A stretch of DNA of 24,117 nt, from assembly GCA_026386995.1 (NCBI GenBank), contig JAPLMO010000040.1, forward strand, positions 1 through 24,117, written 5' to 3'. Shown here piece by piece: positions 1 to 8,373 of this stretch. Position 1 is the stretch's first letter, and the number at the start of each line of letters is the position of its first letter. The translations under genes were made by a program, and so were the position numbers. The DNA is from Planctomycetota bacterium (lineage in GTDB: Bacteria > Planctomycetota > Phycisphaerae > FEN-1346). The notes beneath the pieces were generated by a model, which was not told the origin of the DNA, searched no databases, and saw only the letters and a list, made by a program, of their open reading frames with translations.

Positions 1-1
1 G

Positions 2-1320
2 ATGCCGCAGGGGCCGGGCCATCCGTTCTACCGGCGGCTGAATCAACTCTTGGCCGCGCACGGATTCGACGCCTTCGTCGAGGGGCTCTGCCAGAAGTTC
101 TATCACGACTCGCTGGGCCGGCCGGGCATTCCGCCGGGGGGTACTTCCGCATGTTGCTGATCGGTTACTTCGAGGGCCTCGACTCCGAGCGCGGCATTGC
201 TTGGCGGTGCGCCGACAGCCGCACCCTGAGTCGGTTTCTGGGCTACGGCCCGACGGACACGACGCCGGACCACTCCAGCCTCTCGGTCATTCGTAACCGG
301 ATCGACCTGGAGACGCATCAGGAGGTGTTCGCGTGGGTGCTGAAGTTGCTGGCGGTGGAGGGCCTCTTGAAAGGTAAGACGATCGGCATCGACGCCACGA
401 CACTGGAGGCCAACGCGGCTATGAGGTCGATCGTGCGGAAGGACACGGGGGAGGGTTATCAGGAGTTCCTGACGCAGCTCGCCAAGGCGAGCGGCATCGC
501 GACGCCGACGCGGGAGGACCTGGTCAAACTGGACCGAAAGCGCAAGAACAAGGCCTCGAACGAGGACTGGGAGAACCCGCACGATCCGGACGCGAAGATC
601 GCGAAGATGAAGGACGGGCGGACGCACCTGGCGCACAAGGCCGAACACGCGGTGGACATGGACAGCCAGGCGATTGTGGCGGTGACGCTGCAGCCGGCCG
701 ACCGGGGCGATACAACGAGCCTCGGGGACACGGTGGAGGCGGCGGTGGCAAACCTCTTGGACGTGCAGAACGATCCGGCTACGGAAGGGTGCGTGCACAA
801 GGTGGCGATGGAGGAAGTGGTGGCCGACAAAGGCTACCACAGCAACGCGACGATGACGGAATTGTCAGGGATGGAGATTCGAAGTTACGTCAGCGAGCCG
901 GACCGGGGGGATCGGGACTGGGAGAACCAAGCCGAGGCGCAGCGGGCGGTGTATTCAAACCGGCGACGGATTCGAGGCCCTCGCGGGCGGCGGCTGATGC
1001 GTAAGCGCGGTGAGGTGATCGAGCGGAGCTTCGCGCACTGCTACGAGACGGGCGGGATGCGCCGGACGCACCTGAGAGGACAGGGCAATATCCTCAAACG
1101 ACTGCTGGTGCACGTAGCCGGGTTCAACCTCGGGCTGGTGATGCGCTCGTTGGTGGGGATTGGCAAGCCGCGGCAGGCGCAGGACGGCCTCGCGGCCGGT
1201 GTTTTTGACCTTATCGCCGGCATCATGGTCTGTCTGGGGTCGTTCTGGCGGCGGTGGGGTCGCCCTGGGCACCTCCGGACCGCGCTGGTGCCGCTCACCC
1301 GCCTCCGGGCGGCGGCGTGA
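2..1320 (+). pseudogene. IS1182/IS5-like DDE transposase, frameshifted
   Basis: DDE transposase that would cut and paste its own insertion sequence. The first part reads from the ATG at 2 in frame 2 (HPFYRRLNQLLAAHGFD, the usual start of this family) and ends at a stop just after 150. The rest reads in frame 1 (YFRMLLIGYFEGLDSERGIAW onward) to the stop at 1318-1320. The two frames join at a run of six G (136-141): a -1 slip, or one more G, gives the expected RPGIPPGGYFRMLL. The catalytic triad is visible as D at 391-393 (GIDATTLEA), D at 826-828 (ADKGYH) and E at 1021-1023 (IERSFAH). The true 5' end may lie left of the window. It could be a dead element, a sequencing indel, or a gene using programmed -1 frameshifting. 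Family assignment is from memory. Confidence 0.85.
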
Positions 1321-1340
1321 GCATCCGCGACAAAACAACG

Positions 1341-1361
1341 ACTTCTTCAACGGGCTGCTAG
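1341..1361 (+). mobile_element. Probable right terminal inverted repeat of the IS
   Basis: Twenty-one bases after the transposase stop comes ACTTCTTCAACGGGCTGCTA followed by G. Its complement, beginning CTAGCAGCCCGTTGAAGAAG, looks like the tip of IS1182-type elements as I remember them. The left end is outside the window, so the pair and any target-site duplication cannot be checked here. The element would end near 1361, placing the next gene about 130 bases beyond it. Confidence 0.5.
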
Positions 1362-1489
1362 GTCTTTTCGGCCGGATTATTACTCGAGCGCGGCCGGGTA
1401 ACACATAAACCGTGCATGGCAACTTTGGCTCGCTACGGCACTCCGCCGCCGCGAGGCGCAGGACAACGTTCAACCCAAGAAAGGTTCCC

Positions 1490-2593
1490 ATGGGCATCGA
1501 AAAGAAAAACGTCAACCGCAGCGTGCTGCTGGCGGCGATTGCCGCACTCATTCTGGCCTGCCCCGCCGGGGCCGCTCAGAAGAAAGGGCCGCTGAAGGTC
1601 TTCCTCCTGGCCGGCCAGTCCAACATGGAAGGGCATGCCGAGCTCAGGACCATAGATTTTCTTGGCGAGGACCCGGACAAGGACAGGGCCGCCTTGCTGA
1701 AGAAGTTCAAGCCCGATGGCAAGACGCTGGTCACGCGTGATGACGTCTGGGTGGTGAGCAACGGGGCCTATTTCGACAAACTCCAACCTGGATTGGGTGC
1801 GCGAAGGGATGCCGAAACGCTCGGTAACAAGATCGGCCCGGAATACGCCTTCGGCTACTTCATGGGCGAAGCCCTGGACGAGCAGGTGTTGCTGATCAAG
1901 GTTGCCGAAGGCGGCACGAGTCTGTATCAGAATTGGCGCCCACCCAGTGCCGGCCTGCCCGCGGGCGCCAAAGCTGAGGAGTTCGGCGATCTCTACCGGG
2001 CGTTGGTTGACAACACGCACCAGGCCCTGAAGGACCTGAAGAAGCGATTCCCCGATTATGACGAGCAGGCCGGCTACGAGATATGCGGCCTTGTCTGGTT
2101 CCAGGGCTACAACGACATGTTTGATGAAACCGCCCGCAAGGAATACGGCAAGAACTTGGTCTGCCTGATCAAAGACCTCCGCAAGGAGTTCAAGGCCTCG
2201 GAGATGAAAGTGGTGGTCGGCGTGATGGGCGTCAACGGTCCACGGAATGAAATCGGCAAACAGAAGGATGTTCGCGACGGCCACCGTTTCGTGAACACCG
2301 TGCCGGAATTCAAGGGCAACGTCAAAGCAATCGAGACCGCCCCGCTGTTGCACCCGAAGGTCCTTGAACTGAATTGCGCCGGCAGTTCGCCGGATGGCCG
2401 TCAGTACCCCGGCCGATGGCTTTACCCGGAGCGCGATCTGACGAAGAACCCCATTACCCCGGAAGAGCAGGCAATGCTCAACCGCGCCACCTCGAACCTG
2501 GGCTATCACTATTTCGGCGAGGGCCGTTTCTTCATCCTGCTCGGCAAGGCGTTCGCCGAGACGATGCAGGAGTTAATGGGGGTGAAGAAGTGA
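1490..2593 (+). CDS. Secreted sialate O-acetylesterase-like SGNH hydrolase
   Basis: Predicted carbohydrate acetylesterase of the SASA/CE6 type (PF03629), removing O-acetyl groups from sugars outside the cytoplasm. 367 residues. The ATG at 1490 is chosen over one at 1412 because it follows AAGAAAGG by six bases and begins a clean signal peptide (residues 1 to about 28, MGIEKKNVNRSVLLAAIAAL then a small-residue cleavage region). The nucleophile block LAGQSNMEG puts the catalytic Ser at residue 44. A conserved VWFQGYND block lies near residue 203, and the likely catalytic His is in GYHYFGEGRFF near the C terminus. Length is normal and the frame is intact. It is the first intact gene after the IS, 26 bases before the broken GH9 gene, and probably shares a transcript with it. 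Substrate is not determinable; acetylated plant or algal polysaccharide is more likely than sialic acid given the neighbours. Confidence 0.85.
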   Translation: MGIEKKNVNRSVLLAAIAALILACPAGAAQKKGPLKVFLLAGQSNMEGHAELRTIDFLGEDPDKDRAALLKKFKPDGKTLVTRDDVWVVSNGAYFDKLQPGLGARRDAETLGNKIGPEYAFGYFMGEALDEQVLLIKVAEGGTSLYQNWRPPSAGLPAGAKAEEFGDLYRALVDNTHQALKDLKKRFPDYDEQAGYEICGLVWFQGYNDMFDETARKEYGKNLVCLIKDLRKEFKASEMKVVVGVMGVNGPRNEIGKQKDVRDGHRFVNTVPEFKGNVKAIETAPLLHPKVLELNCAGSSPDGRQYPGRWLYPERDLTKNPITPEEQAMLNRATSNLGYHYFGEGRFFILLGKAFAETMQELMGVKK

Positions 2594-2619
2594 GGTGAGG
2601 CGGAAAAGGAAGAGAAGTA

Positions 2620-3391
2620 ATGAATAAAAACCGATTCATCCCTGTGATTACCCTGCTGGCCCTGACGTGCGGCTGGTGCCAACCGCTGATGGCAGCGCCA
2701 TCCCAGATCCTGGTTAATCATCTGGGCTACGACGCTCGGGACAGCAAGAGAGTCGTGGTGCAGAGTGCGCAGGAGATAGATCTGGGGCAGTTTCAGGTCC
2801 TCGACAGCGAAGGACGCGTCGCGTTTGAGGGGCCGCTACAAAAGGTCGGCAAGGTCGATGACTGGGCAGGCCGGTTCTTTCACCAGGGGGACTTCTCAAC
2901 GCTCGTCCAGCCTGGTGCATATGCCCGCCAATACGTCAAGGCTGTCGACGGCAAGCGCGGCGCCTTCTTCGTCTCCCACCGCAGCAACGAAACCGACTCC
3001 TGGTGGCAGGGTGAGAACGCCCGGCTGGCTTCATTGGCCACGGCGGCGCTGCTGGGAAGGCGGGTCGCCTCGCCGGAGTTGTCTGTTGTCTGCGGAACTC
3101 AGGACCTATTCCGAAAACCAGATCAACTGGATCCTGGGAATGAACCCTTTCGACGTTTGCATGCTGCATGGCAAGGGACGCAACAACCCGGACTGCGAGC
3201 CGCGATACCCCCACGCGCCGGGCGGCATTTCCAACGGACTCACGTCGGGCGTCAAGGACGAGCATGACATCGCCTTCTTGCCCCTGCCCTACGGCCGGCG
3301 CGGAGACTGGTATTGGCGATGGGAAGAGCAGTGGATTCCGCATTCGTTTTGGATGATTCTGGCTCTCGCGGCCGAGGCGACGGCGCACTGA
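2620..3391 (+). pseudogene. GH9 cellulase-like gene with internal deletion and frameshift
   Basis: Remains of a secreted GH9 glycosidase. A signal peptide (residues 1-25) and a CelD_N immunoglobulin-like domain (about 26-110, starting SQILVNHLGYDARDSKRVVV) are joined near 2971-2980 to the last part of the catalytic domain (TDSWWQGENARLASLATAAL). Roughly the first three quarters of the (alpha/alpha)6 barrel is missing, including the usual DAGD nucleophile/base region. A second lesion follows: TTGTCTG is duplicated in tandem at 3079-3092. With one copy removed the frame continues as SPELSAELRTYSENQINWIL into the GH9 tail (NPFDVCMLHGKGRNNP, EEQWIPHSFWM), ending at 3389-3391. Repaired length would be about 254 residues against 550 or more for an intact enzyme. 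RBS GGAAAAGGAAGAGAAG precedes the ATG. Certainly not an active GH9. Confidence 0.8.
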
Positions 3392-3591
3392 CTGCCGACG
3401 AAACCTTTAACGGCGGACTGGCCTGGGCGGTTGGCGTCGGAATGCCTTTGGACCAGGCCGTGCGCCAAGCGTGTTTGGTGGGGGCTTTCTCCGCCACTCG
3501 GCTCGGTGCTCAGCCTTCGTTACCGACCCGAGACGAGCCGGGTCGCTTTGCCGAGAAGTTGCCAGGCAAAGATCGGGCACAAATCGTTTGA
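3391..3591 (+). pseudogene. Ribokinase (PfkB family) C-terminal remnant
   Basis: About 66 codons in the frame beginning at 3391 read TADETFNGGLAWAVGVGMPL and continue through SATRLGAQPSLPTRDE to a stop at 3589-3591. This matches the last fifth of PfkB sugar kinases: the block after the catalytic Asp (normally GAGDTFNGAL) and the TRLGAQPS(L/M)PTREE ending. The first 230 or so residues, including all sugar-binding residues, are absent, and the anion-hole motif is distorted (TADETF instead of AAGDTF). No start codon or RBS serves it. It begins on the stop codon of the GH9 remnant, so a deletion probably removed the spacer and most of the kinase gene. An intact copy would have phosphorylated ribose or a similar sugar in the cytoplasm. 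Confidence 0.7.
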
Positions 3592-3604
3592 TTTTACAGC
3601 TACT

Positions 3605-3614
3605 CAGTAAGGAG
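3605..3614 (+). promoter_or_regulatory. Ribosome binding site of the ADP-ribosylglycohydrolase-like gene
   Basis: CAGTAAGGAG, with the purine run continuing to GAGA, lies correctly spaced before the ATG at 3620. The same ten bases recur at 4911-4920, just after this gene, where no start codon follows. Confidence 0.6.
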
Positions 3615-3619
3615 AGAAC

Positions 3620-4903
3620 ATGTTCGCAAGAACTCGGTGTTTATGTCTGTTGTTTTTGGTTTGCACTCCTGCGGCCGCTCAGGAGGGTCAGCAGTTGCGC
3701 CGTCTGCCGCTCAGCATGTTTCAGGACAAGATGAAAGGCGGTTGGCTCGGCCAGATGATCGGGGTCGGCTGGGGCCAGCCCACGGAGTTTAAGGTTAACG
3801 GCGCCATCATGCGCGATGACCAGATGCCGCCTTGGAACCCCGGCATGGTAAACCAGCACGGCAACGACGACTGCTACGTCGAGATGACGTTTATGAAGAC
3901 GCTGGAAACCTACGGCTTCGACGTTTTCATCCGGCAGGCTGGCGTTGACTTTGCCAACAGCGGTTATCCCCTCTGGCACGCCAACAATGCCGGAAGGAGC
4001 AACCTCCGCAAGGGCATTGCCCCGCCCGACAGCGGTCATCCGCAGTTCAACAAGTGCGCCGACGACATCGACTACCAGATCGAGGCCGACTTCTCCGGTA
4101 TCATCTCGCCGGGCATGCCCAACCAGGTGATCGCCCTGAGCGAGATATTCGGCCGGCTGATGAACTACGGCGACGGCCGGTATGCGGGTCAGTTCATCGG
4201 CGGGATGTATGCCGAGGCGTACTTCGAGTCCGACATGGTCAAGGTCATCGAGGCCGGCCTGGCGTGCGTCCCGGCCGACAGCCAGTACGCCGAGATGGTC
4301 CGCGACATGCTCCAGTGGTATAAGGAGAACCCAACCGACTGGGAGAAGACCTGGCAGTTGGTCGAGGACAAGTACCACAAAGATCCCAAGTACACGCACG
4401 GTCTGTGCTCCAGGCATGGCCTCGACCAGCAAGGCCGCCGGGGCAGCATCGACGCCAAGCTCAACGGGGCGTATATCCTCATGGGCCTGCTCTACGGCCA
4501 AGGCAACCCGGACCAGACCATGCGTATCGCCTGCCGTTGCGGCCAGGACAGCGACTGCAACCCAGCCAACGCCGGCGGCGTGTACTTCGCCGTGCTGGGC
4601 GCCTCGAAGATCCCCGCCCGATTCGTCGAAAAACTGGACCTGCGGGCCAAGTACAGCCATACGGACTACACGGTGCCGAAGGTGTACGAGGTTTCCGAGA
4701 TGCTGGTTCGCAAGGCGGTGCTGCGGAGCGGCGGCAAAATCGAGAAAGACGCCAACGGCGAGGAGGTCTTCGTGATCCCAGCCCAGGCGCCCAAGCCGGG
4801 CAAGGCGGAGAAGTCCTATGAGCCGAGCCCCATCGCCAACAGCAGATTCACGGCCGAAGAGATGGAGAAGATCGCCGTTGGTCGGCCCGAGCCGAAGAAG
4901 TAA
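3620..4903 (+). CDS. Secreted ADP-ribosylglycohydrolase-family protein
   Basis: 427-residue member of the ADP-ribosylglycohydrolase fold (PF03747), which in characterised members splits N- or O-linked ADP-ribose using a binuclear Mg centre. The start is fixed by AAGGAGAG six bases before the ATG and by a signal peptide (residues 1-20, MFARTRCLCLLFLVCTPAAA). Metal-ligand motifs are present in family order: NDDCYVEMTF at residues 82-91, and CGQDSDCNPANAGGV with Asp at 310 and 312. A lysine-rich tail (about 380-427) follows the fold. ADP-ribose is a cytoplasmic metabolite, so an exported member in a polysaccharide locus probably acts on something else. Related proteins turn up in PVC and Bacteroidota sugar loci, but the substrate is unknown to me. 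The frame is intact, although the gene sits just after two pseudogenes. Confidence 0.85.
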   Translation: MFARTRCLCLLFLVCTPAAAQEGQQLRRLPLSMFQDKMKGGWLGQMIGVGWGQPTEFKVNGAIMRDDQMPPWNPGMVNQHGNDDCYVEMTFMKTLETYGFDVFIRQAGVDFANSGYPLWHANNAGRSNLRKGIAPPDSGHPQFNKCADDIDYQIEADFSGIISPGMPNQVIALSEIFGRLMNYGDGRYAGQFIGGMYAEAYFESDMVKVIEAGLACVPADSQYAEMVRDMLQWYKENPTDWEKTWQLVEDKYHKDPKYTHGLCSRHGLDQQGRRGSIDAKLNGAYILMGLLYGQGNPDQTMRIACRCGQDSDCNPANAGGVYFAVLGASKIPARFVEKLDLRAKYSHTDYTVPKVYEVSEMLVRKAVLRSGGKIEKDANGEEVFVIPAQAPKPGKAEKSYEPSPIANSRFTAEEMEKIAVGRPEPKK

Positions 4904-4910
4904 CGGTAGC

Positions 4911-4921
4911 CAGTAAGGAGG
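4911..4921 (+). promoter_or_regulatory. Orphan Shine-Dalgarno sequence
   Basis: CAGTAAGGAGG is a near-perfect Shine-Dalgarno core, but no ATG, GTG or TTG lies within the normal 5-12 bases downstream. The next gene starts at 4977 and has its own weaker site (GAAAGG). It may be the stump of a deleted gene, in line with the other truncated genes here, or chance. Confidence 0.3.
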
Positions 4922-4976
4922 CCCCGAGTCGGACGTCCACGCGGACAAGGGGCAATTACTACGAAAGGTCTGTACT

Positions 4977-7900
4977 ATGCTGAAAACGACAATCCTCGGG
5001 GCGTCCCTTGCTTTGTCGCTCGTCGTTGGCGCCACGGCGGCGGAGCCGGCCGTCACCGGCCTCCGCTGCGAATATCGCGCGGATCCGATAGGCATCGACG
5101 TGACCCAGCCTCGGCTCTCCTGGACCATCCAGTCGGCCGAGCGGGGCGAGAAACAGACCGCTTACGAGTTGCTGGTCGCCTCGTCGGCCCAGACGCTGGC
5201 CAAGGACCAGGGCGACTTATGGCAAACCGGCAAGGTGGCCTCGGACCAGTCGGTCCACGTGGTTTACGCCGGCAAGCCGTTGGAATCGCGCGCGGTCTGC
5301 CACTGGAAAGTTCGAATTTGGGGCAAGGATGGGAAACCCTCGCAATGGAGCAATCCGGCCTTCTGGTCGATGGGGCTGCTCAAACCTGAGGACTGGAAAG
5401 CGAAATGGATTGGACTGGAGGCAGAAAATCCGATCCTGCCGGTGCCTCCTCCCGGCACGCAACCTCTGGACGCCTGTTATCTTCGCCGCGAATTCAAGGC
5501 GGAAAAGAAGATCCAGCGCGCGACGGCCTATGTCTCGGGCCTCGGCCTGTCCGAAATCTATCTCAATGGGCAAAAGGTCGGCGACCACGTGCTCTCGCCC
5601 GGATTGACCGATTACATGAAGCGTGTTTTCTACGTGACGCACGACGTCACCGGTTACCTCAAGACGGGGGACAACGCGGTGGGCGCCATTCTCGTCAACG
5701 GACGTTTCTTCGCGCCGCGGAAATCCGCGGGATTCTTCTTCATACGCGATTTCGGCTTCCCCAAACTCCTGCTTCAGATCGAAATCCGCTACGAGGACGG
5801 ATCTTCCCAGACGATCGTCAGCGACAAGAACTGGAAATCTACCGACAAGGGGCCGATCCGCAGCAATAACGAGTTCGATGGCGAAGATTACGACGAACGG
5901 ATGGAGATGCCGGGATGGGATCAACCGGGGTTCAAGGATTCCACGTGGGAACCAGCCAAGATGCCTCCCCCTCCTGGTGGGATGCTTTGTGCGCAGATGA
6001 TCGAGCCGATCCGGGTCACGGAAACGATTCGTCCGGTGGCCATTTCCAGCCCCAAGCCGGACGTCTATGTGCTCGACATGGGCCAGAACATGGTCGGCTG
6101 GTGCCGGCTGAAGGTCGCGGGCCCCAAGGGCAGCAAGGTTTCGCTGCGGCACGCCGAGACGCTCAATCGGGACGGCACGCTTTATACAGTCAACCTTGGC
6201 GGGGCACTGGCGACCGATACCTACACGCTCAAGGGCGAGGGCGCCGAAACCTACGAGCCGCGCTTCACCTATCGCGGTTTTCGTTACGTCGAGCTGACCG
6301 GTTTTCCGGGCAAGCCAACGCTTGATGCCATCGCAGGCTGCGTCGTCCACGACGCGGTTCCGAAGGCCGGTGAGTTCGCCTGTTCGAACGAATTGATCAA
6401 CCGCATTTGGAAGAACATCGTCTGGAGCGTCCGCGGCAACTACCGCAGCCTGCCGACCGATTGTCCACAGCGCGCCGAGCGTCTGGCCTGGCTCGGCGAC
6501 CGGTCGGTCGAATCGAAAGGCGAGACCTATCTGTTCAACGTGGCTGCGCTTTATGCCAAGTGGATCACGGACATCGAGGACACGCAAGCTTCCTCGACGT
6601 TTTCAGTGCGTGACCTCCGCGATCCCCCTTCGTTTGCCGCGAAACTGAAACAGCCGGTCGATGCGTTATCCACTTACGTCCGCGGCAGATTGTCGGATGC
6701 CACGCGCCAGGCATTGGCCGGGTGGCCCGGCTCGGGACCAGTTTCCGAGCAACTGCATAAAGCTCTGGTTCAAGATCTGAACGCGATCATTCAGGGGGAG
6801 TTGATTCACGATACGGCTCGTTTTGCGGGGATCACCTTGCGACCGGAAACAACGCAAGTGCTGTCGCAGAACCCGCGCGGAAAAGACCTGCCCAGCCTCA
6901 ACCGGTGGCTCTTGGAGGATGCTTACCCGTTGGAACTGTCGAGGGACTACATTCGAAAGCCCGATGGCAGCATTTCCGGCATCGCCCCGACTTATTGGAA
7001 ATGCTACAAGCGGGATGTCACCTGGCCGAGCAGTTTCATCATCATTCCGGGAGTGCTTTACGAGCAATACGGCGATGTCCGGGTGCTCCAGAAGCACTAC
7101 GACGGAATGAAGAAATGGATCGAATATATGCTCTCGTTTGAGCGGGATGGTCTGATGTCCCAGGACCGTTGGGGCGATTGGTGCTTTCCGCCCGAGGCGG
7201 ACAAGGTGGGACTACCTCCAGACCCCAAACGTCAGACGGATGGAACAGTCCTTGCCACCACGTACTTCTACCACGATCTGCGCCTGATGGCCCGCTACGC
7301 GACGATCCTCGGCAAGCCCGACGACGCACGGAGATTCGACGAGATCGCCGAGAGGATGAAGTCGGCCTTCAACAAAAGATACCTGAATGCCGCGGCCGGG
7401 ATCTATGACAACGGCTCGGAGACCTCCTTCGTGCTGCCTCTGGCCTTCGGCATGGTCCCTCCGGAGAATCGCCCGGCGGTCTTCGAGAACCTGGCCAGAA
7501 AGATCACCGTGGACGACCGCGGGCACCTCGCCACGGGCCTGATCGGCGGCCAATGGCTTTGTCGCGTGCTCTCCGACAACGGCCGGCCGGACATCACCTA
7601 CACCTTGGCCTCGCAAACAACCTACCCGAGTTGGGGCTACATGATCGGTCGTGGTGCGACGACGATCTGGGAGAACTGGTGGGCGGACATGGATGGCAGG
7701 GACTTTGATGGGTCGGGCAACCATGTCATGCTGGTCGGCGATCTGGTCATCTGGCTCGTCGAGCACCTGGCCGGCATTGGGCCCGACATCGAGCGCCCAG
7801 GCTTCAAGCACATCATTGTCCGCCCGCACCCGCTGGGCGATTTGAAATTCGCCAGGGCGTCGCACGAGTCGATGTACGGGGCGATCCAGAGCAGTTGGAC

Positions 7901-8114
7901 CCGCGAAGGCGGGAAGTTCACGCTCGATCTGGTCATTCCTCCCAACACTACGGCCACGGTCTACCTGCCGGCCACCGGCGTGGCGGCCGTGACCGAAGGC
8001 GGGCGACCGGTTGGCGAGGCCGAGGGCGTGAAATTCGTGAAAATGGACAAGGAGACGGCCATTTGCGAGGTCGTTTCCGGCACTTACCGGTTCGCGTCGG
8101 AGACCAGGCCGTAG
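4977..8114 (+). CDS. Secreted alpha-L-rhamnosidase, GH78, with 123-residue insertion
   Basis: Predicted exo-acting enzyme releasing terminal alpha-L-rhamnose from plant or algal polysaccharides by inversion. 1045 residues. Signal peptide at 1-22; an N-terminal Fn3-like domain (about 25-135, ITGLRCEYR-type start with TQPRLSW); the Bac_rhamnosid_N sandwich (about 140-330); the concanavalin-like domain (about 345-465); the (alpha/alpha)6 barrel (about 470-960); and a C-terminal beta-sandwich. Catalytic residues are kept: Asp495 and Glu501 in TDCPQRAERLAWLGD (general acid), and Glu899 in ATTIWENWWAD (general base). An in-frame segment, residues 538-660, interrupts the barrel between DIEDTQ and KPDGSISGIAPTYW, which are adjacent in ordinary GH78 enzymes. 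Start: ATG 4977 after GAAAGG. Whether the enzyme still folds is uncertain. Confidence 0.92.
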   Translation: MLKTTILGASLALSLVVGATAAEPAVTGLRCEYRADPIGIDVTQPRLSWTIQSAERGEKQTAYELLVASSAQTLAKDQGDLWQTGKVASDQSVHVVYAGKPLESRAVCHWKVRIWGKDGKPSQWSNPAFWSMGLLKPEDWKAKWIGLEAENPILPVPPPGTQPLDACYLRREFKAEKKIQRATAYVSGLGLSEIYLNGQKVGDHVLSPGLTDYMKRVFYVTHDVTGYLKTGDNAVGAILVNGRFFAPRKSAGFFFIRDFGFPKLLLQIEIRYEDGSSQTIVSDKNWKSTDKGPIRSNNEFDGEDYDERMEMPGWDQPGFKDSTWEPAKMPPPPGGMLCAQMIEPIRVTETIRPVAISSPKPDVYVLDMGQNMVGWCRLKVAGPKGSKVSLRHAETLNRDGTLYTVNLGGALATDTYTLKGEGAETYEPRFTYRGFRYVELTGFPGKPTLDAIAGCVVHDAVPKAGEFACSNELINRIWKNIVWSVRGNYRSLPTDCPQRAERLAWLGDRSVESKGETYLFNVAALYAKWITDIEDTQASSTFSVRDLRDPPSFAAKLKQPVDALSTYVRGRLSDATRQALAGWPGSGPVSEQLHKALVQDLNAIIQGELIHDTARFAGITLRPETTQVLSQNPRGKDLPSLNRWLLEDAYPLELSRDYIRKPDGSISGIAPTYWKCYKRDVTWPSSFIIIPGVLYEQYGDVRVLQKHYDGMKKWIEYMLSFERDGLMSQDRWGDWCFPPEADKVGLPPDPKRQTDGTVLATTYFYHDLRLMARYATILGKPDDARRFDEIAERMKSAFNKRYLNAAAGIYDNGSETSFVLPLAFGMVPPENRPAVFENLARKITVDDRGHLATGLIGGQWLCRVLSDNGRPDITYTLASQTTYPSWGYMIGRGATTIWENWWADMDGRDFDGSGNHVMLVGDLVIWLVEHLAGIGPDIERPGFKHIIVRPHPLGDLKFARASHESMYGAIQSSWTREGGKFTLDLVIPPNTTATVYLPATGVAAVTEGGRPVGEAEGVKFVKMDKETAICEVVSGTYRFASETRP
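6588..6956 (+). other. In-frame 369-bp insertion inside the GH78 catalytic domain
   Basis: Codes for 123 residues that are not part of GH78. Recognisable blocks are LSTYVRGRLSDATRQALAG, LHKALVQDLNAIIQGELIHD, ARFAGITLRPETTQVLSQNP and LNRWLLEDAYPLELSR. It is predicted mostly helical. I recall similar blocks in unrelated PVC-bacterial proteins, but cannot verify that here. The length is a multiple of three, with no stop and no frame change at either edge. No clear target-site duplication is visible (only AAG at both edges) and no inverted ends. Confidence 0.65.
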
Positions 8115-8193
8115 GTTATGCGTTGGCATACTCGTTCATGTCGCCGCGGCCCAATTGCTGGAGGAACGCAAGCATCGACGCTTTCATCACCTC

Positions 8194-8258
8194 GCTACGA
8201 TTGAGCCCTTCGCGCCGGAATCCGTCATCTGGTTGTCGCAGACAACACCCGCCGACAC
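8194..8258. repeat. Direct repeat copy A, left of the HzsA-like block
   Basis: 65 bases starting GCTACGATTGAGCCCTTCGC. The last 50 bases match 13692-13741 with two differences, and the first 15 match 13655-13670 with one. Weaker similarity continues rightward to about 8290. Copy A lacks 21 bases present in copy B, exactly between two CCTTC words, as expected of a slippage deletion. It lies between the GH78 stop and the end of the minus-strand block. Confidence 0.8.
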
Positions 8259-8348
8259 CCGTCACCCTTTCGCACAGCCTAACGAACGGCGAACGCAATT
8301 TCGGTGGATCAGTACAGCGGCCGAGAAAGTTCAAAGTGCGAGGTCCCC

Positions 8349-8372
8349 GCCCCCTGCCGGCGTGCCGGGGGC
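8349..8372 (-). terminator. Terminator-like hairpin after the second HzsA-like gene
   Basis: Six G:C pairs (GCCCCC with GGGGGC), one mismatch and two more pairs around a six-base loop, lying one base beyond the stop codon of the minus-strand gene. No T run follows at once on the minus strand, so intrinsic termination is only plausible. Confidence 0.35.
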
Positions 8373-8373
8373 G

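Noticed and set aside
3641..5128. 495-residue minus-strand open frame
   Set aside because: Antisense to the ADP-ribosylglycohydrolase-family gene, which has clear motifs and a strong ribosome site.
6580..6962. Target-site duplication around the GH78 insertion
   Set aside because: Only AAG occurs at both edges; three bases are not significant.
8116..8334. 72-residue minus-strand frame ending with a ribbon-helix-helix-like stretch (LNRSEVMKASMLAFL)
   Set aside because: It lies partly in the direct repeat, and the other copy does not keep this ending. No toxin partner and no ribosome site; likeness to an antitoxin is probably chance.
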